64,000 nucleotides of DNA from Rhizobium sp. BK418 (GTDB lineage: Bacteria; Pseudomonadota; Alphaproteobacteria; Rhizobiales; Rhizobiaceae). The notes below the pieces were generated by a model that was given only the letters and a program-made list of their open reading frames with translations, did no database searches and was not told the origin of the DNA. The translations under genes were made by a program, and so were the position numbers. Location: the NCBI RefSeq assembly GCF_004341105.1, contig NZ_SLZK01000011.1:1-64000 (forward strand), given 5' to 3'. This document shows positions 1 to 9,055 of the stretch, one piece after another. Position 1 is the stretch's first letter. Each line of letters opens with the position of its first letter.

Positions 1-1
1 T

Positions 2-67
2 GGAAATTGCCGTTGCCAAGGCTGCCAAGCCGGCAAGCCTGGCACCGGTGGCCGCACTAACACCTAG
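2..67 (+). CDS. Possible C-terminal tail of a gene entering from the left
   Basis: One frame is open from the left edge to a TAG at 65-67 and encodes a short tail with closely spaced cysteines (C-R-C-Q-G-C) and a Gly/Lys-rich end. With only 21 codons visible no family can be named and the frame may not be coding. I include it only because the other two forward frames give less plausible peptides. Confidence 0.2.
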   Translation, partial: GNCRCQGCQAGKPGTGGRTNT

Positions 68-650
68 AAAATGTCTGCGCGCGGCATTGCGCGGCTGATT
101 CTGTTCTTTCGGGTAAGACATCCTGACGCTCCTTTGAAATGGTCTCGGCGCGCCCACCAAGCCACGCGTGTGGTTTCCCCAAAAGACAGAATATTACGTC
201 AGCGAGAACTGGCCTCGGACCAAGGTCTTACGCCTAGATTATCAAAAAGCTTAATGAGGGTTGTCCCGTTGTTTAACGCGGTGCCGTTCGTCGCCCCGAC
301 CTAAGGTGCGCTCTCGCAACGCTTCGAACGTCTTTGGTCCGCTTGCTTCTGAGATAGCATCGTTTGGTTCCATTTTCAGCTCAGACGACATAAATGGCAG
401 AGCTCGACAGCGCGGCCGACCCAATGCGTTCGCCGCGGGAAATTGTTGCACTCCAATCGCGGACGGCGAACCTCCTAATGGTGGTCGGTAGTAAGATTAG
501 GAAAGAGGCAGGCGACTTGCCGTCGCCTCCAGCGGTTCGAAAGACGCTTTCACGTTCGAAATCGTCCCTGAAATTCGCTTTGCCCATGAAGCCTTCTTTA
601 CGTCAAACCAAGGAAAAGAAGCCCTCTGCAAATCTAGGGGTGATTCAATG

Positions 651-675
651 GGAACATCGGGGAGACGCCATAGTT
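651..675 (+). promoter_or_regulatory. EcfG-type promoter
   Basis: GGAAC at 651-655 and GTT at 673-675 are separated by 17 bases. The ATG at 685 lies only 9 bases beyond the -10 element, so the transcript would be almost leaderless. The site falls inside a longer open frame (394-888), which argues that the gene starts at 685 rather than further upstream. Confidence 0.5.
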
Positions 676-684
676 CAGGCGCGC

Positions 685-888
685 ATGGTCAACGACATAA
701 AAGAGCTGATAGAGCAACTGCGTGACCCTGCGCGGGTTTATCCAATTCCGGGCGATTCGGCGGCCGCCGACAAGATTGCGACACTTTTGGAAAATGCTGC
801 CATTGTCGGGAAGGCACCCTTGAGCACCGTGGACGTTCTTAAAGACACGGCGGTCAGATTGCTCGGCCGATCTCACCTTCTCAGTTGA
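685..888 (+). CDS. Small hypothetical protein (67 aa)
   Basis: The protein begins MVNDIKELIEQL and is a short, mostly helical, charged polypeptide without signal peptide or membrane segment; I do not recognise a family. The frame is open upstream to an ATG at 394 (164 aa in total), but that part is rich in Ser/Lys and less protein-like. I prefer the start at 685 because a stress-type promoter ends 10 bases before it; no Shine-Dalgarno sequence is visible. It converges with the next gene, leaving 3 bases between the two stop codons. Confidence 0.5.
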   Translation: MVNDIKELIEQLRDPARVYPIPGDSAAADKIATLLENAAIVGKAPLSTVDVLKDTAVRLLGRSHLLS

Positions 889-891
889 TTG

Positions 892-1119
892 CTATTGTCC
901 ATGGTCAAAGCTCGATTTGGAAAAACCTTCCTTTGCGATCTTGTGCACGAGACGAAACAGCGCCGCGTCGATATTAGGGCCATCAAGGACGGTAGGATCA
1001 TCTGAGATCATTCGAAGCGCACGTTCCGCAAGACGAGCGGCGTCTGCATCCGACTTGACGTAGCGGCGCGTAAGTCTGTTCAGAGTGGAAATAGTCGTCG
1101 AGTGGGATTGCCGGAGCAC
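892..1119 (-). CDS. Small hypothetical protein, faintly sigma-region-2-like
   Basis: A 75-residue protein with a GTG start preceded by an AAAGGG-type ribosome binding site about nine bases upstream. The pattern LTRRYVKSDADAARLAERAL followed by LFRLVHKIAKE resembles the layout of the core-binding region of ECF sigma factors (helix, acidic stretch, then an LFRxxHN-like motif), but the typical DxxQ-type residues are not clear and region 4 is absent. This resemblance is my inference; it may be an unrelated helical protein. It is convergent with the upstream small gene. Confidence 0.5.
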   Translation of the reverse strand: MLRQSHSTTISTLNRLTRRYVKSDADAARLAERALRMISDDPTVLDGPNIDAALFRLVHKIAKEGFSKSSFDHGQ

Positions 1120-2019
1120 ATTGCACCCTTTCCTGTTCGGTCAGCGGGTGCACGTATAAACACTCGGCCATCAGCGCCAACGGTTCAGAACTGCTGATGA
1201 TGGGCCAAGAGTACGCATTTTTACTGGGCGAGTCTATGCGATAGGGTAATTATCGGCGCGTTCGATAGCGAAAACACCAACTGAGGCCGACGACGGCCTC
1301 GACAAGAACCGAAAAGGGTGGTTCCCGGTCCCAGGGAAAAACACCCCTTTCGTGCGGACACTGGAGTTGTCAGCAAAACAGCAAATAGCGGACTGAAAGG
1401 GGGCTGCAATCGGACCAAAGTCCCGCGCCTTCTCGGAGAGTGCACGCGACGAATAGCCCCCAGGTGGGGCAGGCGCCGTGCGGAATGAAATGACCATTGG
1501 CGGAATGGAGGAAGCATCGAACCTCCTGTCCAGCGTTCCCAGGACGTATCCATGTGCCGTCTCGCGCGGCCTTATGCTCGCGGCCGTGCACGGGCCCAAC
1601 CGCCTGCAGATCTCGATCCGGCCGGTTTGCGCGTGAACGAGCCCTCTGCTGCGGCTGCTCCGTATGGAGAGCCAGGCAGGCGGCGATTGCCGCGGGGTCA
1701 TGGACCGGCTGCGGGCCTATACGCAGGCATTCTGCCAGCGGTTGCTGCAATCCTAACGCGCAAAATTTCGGCGCCATACGTTGCCGCGGCGCAATCTTCA
1801 TCGACATAGGGTTGGGCCCGGTGGGCATGATCGATTTCAGGAGACGATGGCGTGTGGATACGTGTCTGTTCATGCGGGCTATCGGCATTAGACGATCGAC
1901 CGCTGCGCTGAGAAGAATATAAAAACGATGTCGCAACCACCACGCCGTCTCCAGACGCTGATACGTCGGTTCCGACGAAGGGTGATTTGCCCACTTGAGA
2001 CGAGGCCGGGATTCGCGTG
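1120..2019. other. Gene-poor stretch with a possible gene relic
   Basis: No convincing gene is present. A short forward frame from ATG 1490 runs to a TGA at 1634-1636 and continues in the same frame to a TAA, with the second part (around 1663-1755) looking protein-like (MDRLRAYTQAF), which could be a small gene interrupted by a stop. A dyad GGACCAAAGTCC lies at 1412-1423. Long reverse frames here have Arg/Pro-rich shadow composition. Confidence 0.3.
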
Positions 2020-2044
2020 GGAACTGTCTCGGCGCATGGCAGTT
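2020..2044 (+). promoter_or_regulatory. EcfG-type promoter of the NRAMP-like gene
   Basis: GGAAC at 2020-2024, 17-base spacer, GTT at 2042-2044. The start proposed for the transporter (GTG 2095) lies about 50 bases downstream, whereas an ATG at 2017 would precede the promoter. Confidence 0.65.
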
Positions 2045-2094
2045 TGTGTGCGACGCGTCCGCAGCAGCGGAACCCGCACGGAGAATATGCCATC

Positions 2095-3387
2095 GTGACA
2101 GAAGCCGACCTCAAGAGATCACCCGCCTCCCAGAGCAAGAAGAGCGGTCTCGGGAGAATCCTGGGCCGAGGCATCATATCCGGCGCTGCGGACGACGATC
2201 CCTCCGCAATCGGCACCTATGCCAGCGCCGGCGCGCAATTCGGACCCGCCATTTTATGGACGGCACCCGTCACGCTGCCGATGATGTTTACAGTGGTATA
2301 TCTATCATCGAAACTCGGTCAGGTCTCTGGTCGCGGTCTCTTTCATGCGATCCGGGATTTTTATCCAAGGTGGCTGTTATGGTCTGTTCTTTTCGGCGTG
2401 GTCATCGGAAACACGATCGAGGCAGCTGCCAATCTCGGAGGCATGGCGGCGGCGATCAACATCTTGGTGCCGGTTCCCATACCGCTTATCGTAGTGGCCG
2501 TCGCCGCCATTCTTCTCGTTATCCAGGTTTTCGGCTCCTATGACTTGATCCGCCGCATCTTCAGATGGCTGGCCTTGACGCTGCTGGCCTATGCCGGCGC
2601 AGCGGTTCTCTCAAAGCCTGACTTCCTCGCAACATTTAAGGGATCATTTGTTCCAACGGTCGAATTCAACAAGGAGTTCCTCGCCATTGTTGCCGCTATC
2701 ATCGGCACGACACTGTCTGCGTACCTCTACACATGGCAATCCAATGAGGAGGTTGAAGAAGAGATCGCCGAGGGCAAGGCAACTGTTGAAGAACGAAAGG
2801 GGGCGAGCGATGACGATCTTCAAAAATCGAGCCGCGAAATCCTCGTCGGCATGACATTTTCCAATCTGATCATGTACTTCATCATCCTTGCGACCGGCTC
2901 GACCCTGCATGCGAACGGCCAGACCGAGATCGGAACAGCCGCACAGGCGGCCGAAGCCTTGAAACCTATTGCTGGCGACGCTGCCGGGTATTTGTTTGCG
3001 GCTGGAATCGTCTCCGTCGGTTTTCTGGCCGTGCCGGTGATGACGACGGGGGCTGCTTACGATCTCGCGCAGTCTTTCGGGATCAAAGGCAGCCTCAATG
3101 CGAAGGCTGGGCGGGCGCCGATGTTCTACATCATCATCGGACTTGTCACGCTCATTGCGGTCGCGCTGAACTTTTTGGGCTTCAACCCAATGAGAGCTCT
3201 CGTATGGTCGGGCATCGTGCAGGGCTTTTCGACGCCGCCGCTGCTTTTCTTGATCCTGCTGATGACCAACAACCGGCAGATCATGGGCGACAAGGTGAAT
3301 TCCAGGGCCATGAACGTACTGGGCTGTGTAACGGCAGCAGTTATTTTTGCTGCAAGTGCCGGGCTCGTCGTCACCTGGTTCCTCTAA
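2095..3387 (+). CDS. NRAMP-like divalent metal transporter
   Basis: This 430-residue inner-membrane protein has about 11 hydrophobic segments and the NRAMP fold signature GAQFG after the first helix. The usual DPGN metal motif of helix 1 is replaced by DDDPSA (residues 33-38), and the MPH motif of helix 6 is replaced by SAY within TTLSAYLYTWQSNEEVEEE. The missing metal-binding methionine places it outside classical MntH and nearer NRAMP-related transporters reported to carry magnesium or manganese; the substrate is inferred. A charged insert (EEVEEEIAEGKATVEERKG) follows helix 6. The GTG start at 2095 is chosen for its GGAGAA ribosome site and the promoter at 2020; the frame is open to 2017. 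Confidence 0.85.
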   Translation: MTEADLKRSPASQSKKSGLGRILGRGIISGAADDDPSAIGTYASAGAQFGPAILWTAPVTLPMMFTVVYLSSKLGQVSGRGLFHAIRDFYPRWLLWSVLFGVVIGNTIEAAANLGGMAAAINILVPVPIPLIVVAVAAILLVIQVFGSYDLIRRIFRWLALTLLAYAGAAVLSKPDFLATFKGSFVPTVEFNKEFLAIVAAIIGTTLSAYLYTWQSNEEVEEEIAEGKATVEERKGASDDDLQKSSREILVGMTFSNLIMYFIILATGSTLHANGQTEIGTAAQAAEALKPIAGDAAGYLFAAGIVSVGFLAVPVMTTGAAYDLAQSFGIKGSLNAKAGRAPMFYIIIGLVTLIAVALNFLGFNPMRALVWSGIVQGFSTPPLLFLILLMTNNRQIMGDKVNSRAMNVLGCVTAAVIFAASAGLVVTWFL

Positions 3388-3853
3388 TCTGTCTGCTGAC
3401 ACTGCGTTCCCGTGCAGGCGCTGCTCGCGGCTTGTGGTTCTTTGGCTAACCATTTTCGAGGAAGCGAATGAGCGGCTAGCGGCAGCGAGATTTCACGATT
3501 GGATGCGTAGCTCTCACCTCTGCTGGAACTGGTTTCATCCCCACGTCGAGTGCGACCCCAGCAATGGATGGTGATTTTACTGAGAATGCAGCTGGTCCGC
3601 TTCAGGTGGATATTCCCCCCCAAGCTGTCAATCAAAACCAATAGCTGATGCTTGAAAGGGACCGGTCGAAGGTCGATCCCCTTCACCTGTCAGATTGTTT
3701 GAGAGGATAGGCGACCTGCCGTGGCGAGCGCCTCGCACGCGCGTCTGGAGGTATGTCGCTGAATGACGGCCTGAGTTGTTGCTCCGGCCGTCGGGATCTC
3801 GATAGACGGTCGCTGGGTCTCGTCATGTTCTCCGTCTCGGCGCCTAAGTTCTT
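3388..3853. other. Intergenic, no gene seen
   Basis: Between the transporter and the convergent oxidoreductase I see only short mixed-frame openings with shadow composition. No terminator hairpin with a T run, promoter match or repeat was recognised. Confidence 0.5.
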
Positions 3854-4771
3854 TCACGGCCGGATGTCGATGATCGTCTTGCCTGTTCGCCGTTCAATCG
3901 GGTTGAATGCCGCAATGGCATTGTCGAGTGTTGAGACATTGCCGATGTTCGTCCTCAGGCGTCCATCACGTATCCGCTGGACGATCTCACGCAATTGGGC
4001 ACGATCCGTCTCGACGACGAAGTCGATCGCCAAGCCATCGACCGGTCGCGCTTCGGCCGGACCAACGATGGAAATCAGCGTTCCTCCGGTTCGTACCAGC
4101 GCGGCTGAACGCTTCTGAATGTCGCCGCCGATGACATCAAGCACCAGATCGACACCGCGCACATCTTCCAGTCTATCGTTATCGAGGTCCAGAAATTCCT
4201 GCGCGCCAAAGTCGAGCGACTTCTGACGGTCATGAGCGCGGCCGGTACCGATGACATAGGCTCCGAATTCGCGGGCGAGCTGCGTCGCAATCGCACCGAC
4301 CGCACCGGCGGCACCATGCACAATAACGCTTTGGCCTGCCTGGAGGCGGCCATGCTGAAACAGTCCTTGCCATGCCGTCAGACCCGAAATCGGCAGGCTT
4401 GCTCCGACTGTGAAGTCGACGTCACCCGGGAGCGGGGCAAGATTGCGTGCCTCGACAGCCGCATATTCCGCCAGAGTGCCGTCGCGATACCAGTCGGTAA
4501 GGCCGAATACCCGCTGCCCCACCGACAGACCGCTCGTGCCATAGCCGAGAGCGGTAATCACTCCGGCGAACTCATGGCCGGGAATCGACGGTGCCCGCTT
4601 GCGACCGACGCGATCGGTCCAGGTGGAGGGCCAGGTCAGTTCGGTCGGCACGAAGCCCGACGCGTGGACCTCAACGATGACGTCGTTAATCGCCGCCTGC
4701 GGCTCGGGCCGCACTTCGACGGTCATGCCTGCCGTTCCTTTGGCTTCATCAGTGGCTACGATCGCTTTCAT
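3854..4771 (-). CDS. Zinc-free MDR-family NADPH:quinone-type oxidoreductase
   Basis: A 305-residue cytosolic medium-chain dehydrogenase/reductase. The N-terminal GroES-like domain carries PGHEFAGVI (about residues 65-75) and the nucleotide fold has VHGAAGAVGAIATQLAREFG, the AAGxVGxxxxQ fingerprint of NADPH-dependent quinone oxidoreductases. The structural zinc cysteine loop of classical alcohol dehydrogenases is absent. The family reduces quinones or activated alkenes. Two ATGs lie 6 bases apart; the second (4771) has an AGGAG site at good spacing. It is the last gene of a one-strand redox cluster running from 8543 to 3854. Confidence 0.85.
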   Translation of the reverse strand: MKAIVATDEAKGTAGMTVEVRPEPQAAINDVIVEVHASGFVPTELTWPSTWTDRVGRKRAPSIPGHEFAGVITALGYGTSGLSVGQRVFGLTDWYRDGTLAEYAAVEARNLAPLPGDVDFTVGASLPISGLTAWQGLFQHGRLQAGQSVIVHGAAGAVGAIATQLAREFGAYVIGTGRAHDRQKSLDFGAQEFLDLDNDRLEDVRGVDLVLDVIGGDIQKRSAALVRTGGTLISIVGPAEARPVDGLAIDFVVETDRAQLREIVQRIRDGRLRTNIGNVSTLDNAIAAFNPIERRTGKTIIDIRP

Positions 4772-4945
4772 GATCATGATCTCCTAATATTTGTTGCATA
4801 GACGCGGTTTTTCTTCTCGCGCTGGCAGTTACGGGTTCCTTGCCTCCCGATGGCACTTATTACGGCTTACGATGTGATGCTGACGGCATCTGCTTGGGTC
4901 TCTTTGGAGCTGCCTCATAACGGCAGTCCAACACCTCCCCGACCC

Positions 4946-5413
4946 TTATTGGCGCGGGGGCGGGGGGCGTTTCATTGTCAAAAGCTCGACCACATCTTGC
5001 AGATCATCTTCAGACGAGATGCCAAGAGTGAGCCATTTCCCGTCGACGTAGGTTTTGGCTTCGTCGTAGAGCTTGACCAGTTGCGGACGCCAGACATAAC
5101 GCCGCTCCTCGAACCTCTCGCGTTCTGCTCGGCCCATCACCACGAGGGCTGAAAGGAGCCGGTATTCCGGCACCAAAGTGGTGAATGCCCGGGTCTTCTT
5201 GTAGCGCAGGGACCAACCCCGGTTCTTGCCGCCGTAGAGCCAGTCGGGCACGAAAACCCCCGGGTAGAATTCGTCGATCCAGTCGCGCAGCTTGGTCCAA
5301 TGTCCGAATGCCTCGGGTCCGATCCATTCGTGGACAGCGGCGTCATCGGGAGGCCCGGATCTTTCGATCATCCTGTCGCCTTTCTGGGGAAGTTTAGCTG
5401 TATGTTGAATCAT
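4946..5413 (-). CDS. DUF3788 family protein
   Basis: A 155-residue protein with the layout of DUF3788: an N-terminal WTKLRDWIDEFYPG helix, then W-x-x-GGKNRGWSLRYKK, a hydrophobic strand (RLLSALVVMG) and a C-terminal kinase-like lysine/aspartate-rich end. Biochemical function is unknown for the family. The start at 5413 has an AGAGG site six bases upstream; ATGs at 5431 and 5371 are alternatives. It follows the azoreductase by about 70 bases on the same strand, so it may be in the same transcript. Confidence 0.75.
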   Translation of the reverse strand: MIQHTAKLPQKGDRMIERSGPPDDAAVHEWIGPEAFGHWTKLRDWIDEFYPGVFVPDWLYGGKNRGWSLRYKKTRAFTTLVPEYRLLSALVVMGRAERERFEERRYVWRPQLVKLYDEAKTYVDGKWLTLGISSEDDLQDVVELLTMKRPPPPRQ

Positions 5414-5482
5414 CTGAAACCTCTTGTTCATCTTCGGGCTGCGCCGACGGGTGGAGATGGCGATGCCAGGAACTCTGGGTCC

Positions 5483-6190
5483 TCAACATGCTCCTGGCGA
5501 CAGCTGCCGGAGCGAGGGGTGGTCTCGATACCAACTGCCCGCGCGTGAGGGCGCTGCGAGCTGATCTTGGGTTTTCCGCAGGTGATCCACGGCGGTGAGG
5601 TCGAGAGAGGCGAGGCCCTTGTCCCTCGCTGACGACGCCTGGCTCCAGTCGAGGAACGCAGTGCCTTCAAGCGGGAGAAATTGCTGGGTCTTCAGCCCGA
5701 TGGATTTGAGCGCAACTGACAGATAGGGCGTCAGAAAGTCCGGTTGGTTGGCTCGCTTGCCGGTGAAAAAGCCCCCAGACGTCACGCCGATGAACACCGG
5801 ACGGTCCCGGAGCATTCCGACCTTGCCAGCAGGCGTTGACGTCATGGTGCGGCCGACGCGCAGAATTTGGTCGATCCATGCCTTGAGGACCGATGGAATG
5901 CTCAAGTTGTGCATGGGCGTCCCGATGACGATTGCATCCGCCGCCTCGACTTCCCGGATAAGCAATTCTGAAAGATCCAGGGAACCGACCGGCGGGGCGG
6001 CCAAAGTTGCCGGCGACGCCAACGCGGCAGCGTAAAGGGCCGTGGTCTGGGGGAGGGGTTCCGATCCCAAGTCACGCCTGGTGACGTCAGCGCCTGGCGC
6101 GACCTGAAGAAGCCTTTCGACGATCGCCGCCGAAAGCTGCCGGCTGTGCGACTGTTGACGCGGGCTGCTATCGATATGGAGAATGTTCAT
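5483..6190 (-). CDS. azoR: FMN-dependent NADH-azoreductase
   Basis: Flavodoxin-fold reductase of the AzoR/quinone-reductase family that uses FMN and NAD(P)H for two-electron reduction of quinones and azo compounds. Visible signatures are the N-terminal phosphate loop (HIDSSPRQQSHSRQL), the GTPMHNLSIPSVLKAWID flavin loop and a VGVTSGGFF-like segment. At 235 residues it is about 25-30 longer than typical AzoR, the excess lying at the C terminus (SWYRDHPSLRQLSPGAC), which could be a late read-through extension. It lies between the AhpD-like protein and DUF3788 protein in the redox cluster. Confidence 0.85.
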   Translation of the reverse strand: MNILHIDSSPRQQSHSRQLSAAIVERLLQVAPGADVTRRDLGSEPLPQTTALYAAALASPATLAAPPVGSLDLSELLIREVEAADAIVIGTPMHNLSIPSVLKAWIDQILRVGRTMTSTPAGKVGMLRDRPVFIGVTSGGFFTGKRANQPDFLTPYLSVALKSIGLKTQQFLPLEGTAFLDWSQASSARDKGLASLDLTAVDHLRKTQDQLAAPSRAGSWYRDHPSLRQLSPGAC

Positions 6191-6233
6191 GGGATTGATC
6201 CAACAGCTTCATGAGGTTGCGATAATTGCGGAC

Positions 6234-6779
6234 TCAGATCGCGCCGGCCGGAGCAACGGCGGGAAAGTCCTTGTCGGGATCGAAGACGTTGTTGAAGAAG
6301 TTCGTCAGTGAGTACATGGCTACCAGGGCGACGATCTCCATGACGTTCGCATCGGTGTAACCGGCATCGCGGACGGCTTTCAGATCGGCGTCGCTGACCT
6401 GCCCTCGGGTCACGATGACCTTGCGCGCAAACTGGACGGCAGCATCGCGCTTCGGATCGTTTGCATGCCCTTTTCGGGCGAGGATGATGTCGTCCGCCGG
6501 CAGTTTGGCCATATGTTCGGCGGTAAAGCTGTGAACCGTCAGGCAATAATTACAGCCGTTCACTTCGGAGACGGCAAGCCCGATGCTGTCGCGGGTCTTG
6601 ACGTCTAGCGTTTTGCTCAGTGAGCCGAGCAGGGCAGCCCATGCGTTGAAAGCGATGGGGCTTTGCGCGAAGGCTGCCATCATGTTCGGGGTGAACCCGA
6701 TGTTTTTGGTGAAAGCGTCGAGGGTCTGCTTGGATGCGGCCGGTATCTCTTCCGGCGTCAGAACGCGGGTTCTGGCCAT
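6234..6779 (-). CDS. Carboxymuconolactone decarboxylase / AhpD-like protein
   Basis: A 181-residue helical protein with the catalytic motif C-N-Y-C-L-T-V-H in the centre (EVNGCNYCLTVHSFTA), the redox-active CxxC plus histidine of AhpD-type peroxidase partners. C-terminal NVMEIVALVAMYSLTNFFNN matches the family's second helix pair. The likely role is thiol-dependent reduction of peroxides or handling of electrophiles. The start at 6779 has a GGAG site seven bases upstream; an ATG at 6791 is also in frame. Flanked by the nitroreductase and azoreductase genes. Confidence 0.85.
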   Translation of the reverse strand: MARTRVLTPEEIPAASKQTLDAFTKNIGFTPNMMAAFAQSPIAFNAWAALLGSLSKTLDVKTRDSIGLAVSEVNGCNYCLTVHSFTAEHMAKLPADDIILARKGHANDPKRDAAVQFARKVIVTRGQVSDADLKAVRDAGYTDANVMEIVALVAMYSLTNFFNNVFDPDKDFPAVAPAGAI

Positions 6780-6812
6780 GATAGTCTCCATGAATGTTGA
6801 TCAGGTCGAGGG

Positions 6813-7466
6813 TTATGCGAAGGACAGGACGTCGGCGAGGGGAAGGCGCGGCTTTTGCGGCCAGTTGCCGGCCCGCTCCGGTCCCACGGTCAAGAGCATG
6901 ACCGGGATCTCGTCTTCAGCCAGCCCGAATTCGCGATGCACGGCCTCTGCGTCAAAGCCGATCATCGGCGTCGAACCAAAGCCCAGCGAGCGAGCTGCAT
7001 AGATGATCGCTGCGGTACCGAAGGTCGCCGAGCGTACCGCCTCGTCACGCTGTCGCTGGGGCTGATTGTCATAGAGGCTGCGCGCGGGAGCCTCCCATTC
7101 CGGCACCAGGTGCGCCGGCATGATCCCTGCTTCCACCACCGGCGCCAAACGAGCGGGCACGGTGCTGGCATCTGCAAACCGACCGACGATGATGAAGGTG
7201 ACGGCGGCTTCGGTGATCGCCGGCTGGTTCCAGGCGATCGGACGCAGGCGGGCCTTTGCCTCCGGCGTCCGGACGGCGATAAAGCGCCAGTTCTGCAGGT
7301 GGAAGGAGGTGGGCGCCGAAGTGCCGATGCGCACCAGGTCCCGGATCTGGTCATCGCTCAGTGTGGCGGAAGTGTCGTAATATTTGGCGGCACTACGGCT
7401 CAGAATTGTTTCGATGACGGGGTTCGTCGGCGTCAATTCGTGGTGTGTGTTGCTGATGTAGTTCAT
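6813..7466 (-). CDS. NAD(P)H nitroreductase family flavoenzyme
   Basis: A 217-residue FMN nitroreductase. The family's FMN-binding start SRSAAKYYD, the active-site region SAPTSFHLQNWRFIAV and the C-terminal glycine-rich AARSLGFGSTPMIGFD are all visible. Such enzymes reduce nitroaromatics, quinones or enones. A GGGAG site lies eight bases before the ATG. It is the first structural gene downstream of the AraC regulator, with a 129-base gap, so it probably opens the detoxification operon. Confidence 0.85.
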   Translation of the reverse strand: MNYISNTHHELTPTNPVIETILSRSAAKYYDTSATLSDDQIRDLVRIGTSAPTSFHLQNWRFIAVRTPEAKARLRPIAWNQPAITEAAVTFIIVGRFADASTVPARLAPVVEAGIMPAHLVPEWEAPARSLYDNQPQRQRDEAVRSATFGTAAIIYAARSLGFGSTPMIGFDAEAVHREFGLAEDEIPVMLLTVGPERAGNWPQKPRLPLADVLSFA

Positions 7467-7595
7467 TGGGTGGCTCCCTCATCAAGTGATTACGGAGCCG
7501 ATATTACGGCCAGTGCTGATGATTTCGAGACTGGATTTCCTCAAACTGCTGCTCGAAAGGATCAACCATTCGAGCCCATCCTACGGAGCGCGTAT

Positions 7596-8543
7596 CTAGC
7601 CCGATTGCGCGAGCCGGCGCCATTCCCCTGGCGTCATCCCCATTCTCTCGGCAAACACACGTCGGAACGCCGAGACGGACTGATAGCCGACCGTTTCGGC
7701 GATGGCCTCCGTGCTGATCCCCGACTTTTTCAGCTCGTTGGCCGCCAGGCTCATGCGCAAATCAGTCAACAGGTCGAGGGCCGAGCAACCGAGCCTGTCC
7801 TGGAAGTGGCGCATGAACGTGGCACGCGACATGCCGCACAGGTCCGCCAGACCGGGCAGTTTCCATGGCTTGGCCGGATCGGCGAGCATGGCCGTAATGG
7901 CCGGAGCCAGTCGCGGGTGGCCGGCGAGGGCCAGCAGGCCTGCGGGGGCCTTCTCGGATTCACTGGCCGCGCGTAACACCAGCGTGAACAGCGCTGAGGA
8001 AAGCGCATTGAGCACGGCGCGTCCTCCCGGCCGATCGCCTGCGGCCTCCATTCGCATCAGGCCCACGAGACTGGCCAATTGGTTGGTTGCGGATGCGGCA
8101 CCGTCTTTGCCGTGGCCAGCTCGGGCAACGAGATTCAGCGGCAAATAGGTACGGATCAGTCGATCATGAGGAGGTGCGATGAAAAATCGGCCACATAAGA
8201 GGTCGAGCTGCTCACCGTTGCTGTCGTTCTCGCTCAGCATCCAACCGGCAGAAGCCTGCCGCTGCTGAGTGGGAACCGGCGTTTGTCCGCTACCGTCATG
8301 CAGCACATGCGCCGCGCCATGCGGTAGCAGCACGATATCACCGCTCCCCAACTCCCGCGTTGTCCTTGCCTCCGGATCTTCAAAAATGGCCCGGCCCCTG
8401 ACGATGACGTGGTAGGGGATTTCGTTCGCAGCAGCTCGGTTCCACATAATCCGCCATGGCGCGCCGTAAGCGCAGCGGACCTCGAGCTGGCCGGTCACCG
8501 TAATGATTTGCAGAAGATGGCTTAGCCAGTCGAGTTCAGACAT
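7596..8543 (-). CDS. AraC-family transcriptional regulator with cupin N-domain
   Basis: A 315-residue regulator. Residues about 1-190 form a cupin_6-type sensor (HVIVRGRAIF, DIVLLPHGAAHVLHDG) and residues 215-310 the double helix-turn-helix of AraC proteins (LADLCGMSRATFMRHFQ, then IAETVGYQSVSAFRRVFAERMGMTPGEWRR). Regulators of this type often sit next to short-chain reductases, nitroreductases or AhpD-like genes and respond to electrophilic or aromatic compounds. It is transcribed toward the redox cluster and most likely controls it; no clear operator was recognised by eye. Confidence 0.9.
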   Translation of the reverse strand: MSELDWLSHLLQIITVTGQLEVRCAYGAPWRIMWNRAAANEIPYHVIVRGRAIFEDPEARTTRELGSGDIVLLPHGAAHVLHDGSGQTPVPTQQRQASAGWMLSENDSNGEQLDLLCGRFFIAPPHDRLIRTYLPLNLVARAGHGKDGAASATNQLASLVGLMRMEAAGDRPGGRAVLNALSSALFTLVLRAASESEKAPAGLLALAGHPRLAPAITAMLADPAKPWKLPGLADLCGMSRATFMRHFQDRLGCSALDLLTDLRMSLAANELKKSGISTEAIAETVGYQSVSAFRRVFAERMGMTPGEWRRLAQSG

Positions 8544-9055
8544 AGGACACGCAGATTCTTGTGTTCAAACTCCTATACTACTTCCACAGTGGATGTCAGC
8601 GGGGTGGCCCGCGCCACGCCACGGCTGATCTGCGCGCCGCAACGGTCGCGCCGGCTCGCCTGAAGGAACAGGTCCTTTCGTTCTGCGGCTGCCGAGGCCG
8701 TCAACACAGAAACAGGTGCTGCGGCGCGCTCACAGCCCGACCCTCATCCGTCGGTCCAGCTTCGTCTATGGCCCTTGTGGCCTTGCCATATATGTCGATT
8801 CCGACAATGACCCGAAACCGCTCGATGCTTGAGTTTCTTGTGAGAGGGCAGGCTCCGGCGAGATGTAGGGGGAACCAGTTGCCGAAGGTCTGTCACACTC
8901 GGTCGGAGAGAGCAGCTTGGCCGCTTCCAGAAGCAGACGTCCCCAGCGGCAAGGCAGGACCATTCGATTGCTCCCGCAAGTCCGCCGTTGCCTACCCGCA
9001 GGTTCCCACCTGAAAACCGACGCTGGTAGTGCAATGGAATGAGTTTCAGGAATAC
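8544..9055. other. Intergenic stretch without a clear gene
   Basis: Open frames on both strands here have Arg/Ser/Cys-rich shadow composition. A 19-base string (positions 8943-8961) occurs again at 21015-21033, so part of this stretch may be a dispersed intergenic element. Confidence 0.4.

Noticed and set aside
892..1119. Possibility that this small gene encodes EcfG, NepR or part of PhyR
   Set aside because: Too short for a sigma factor or PhyR, and it lacks the NepR core motif; only a vague region-2 resemblance remains.
1370..1936. 188-codon reverse open frame
   Set aside because: Arg/Pro/His-rich composition, no ribosome site and no domain; several overlapping frames of the same quality exist here.
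2644..3453. 269-codon reverse frame opposite the NRAMP-like gene
   Set aside because: Antisense shadow of a clear transporter gene, charged low-complexity translation.
8561..9013. 150-codon forward frame after the AraC gene
   Set aside because: Cys/Arg/Ser-rich shadow-like sequence with no ribosome site or family resemblance.
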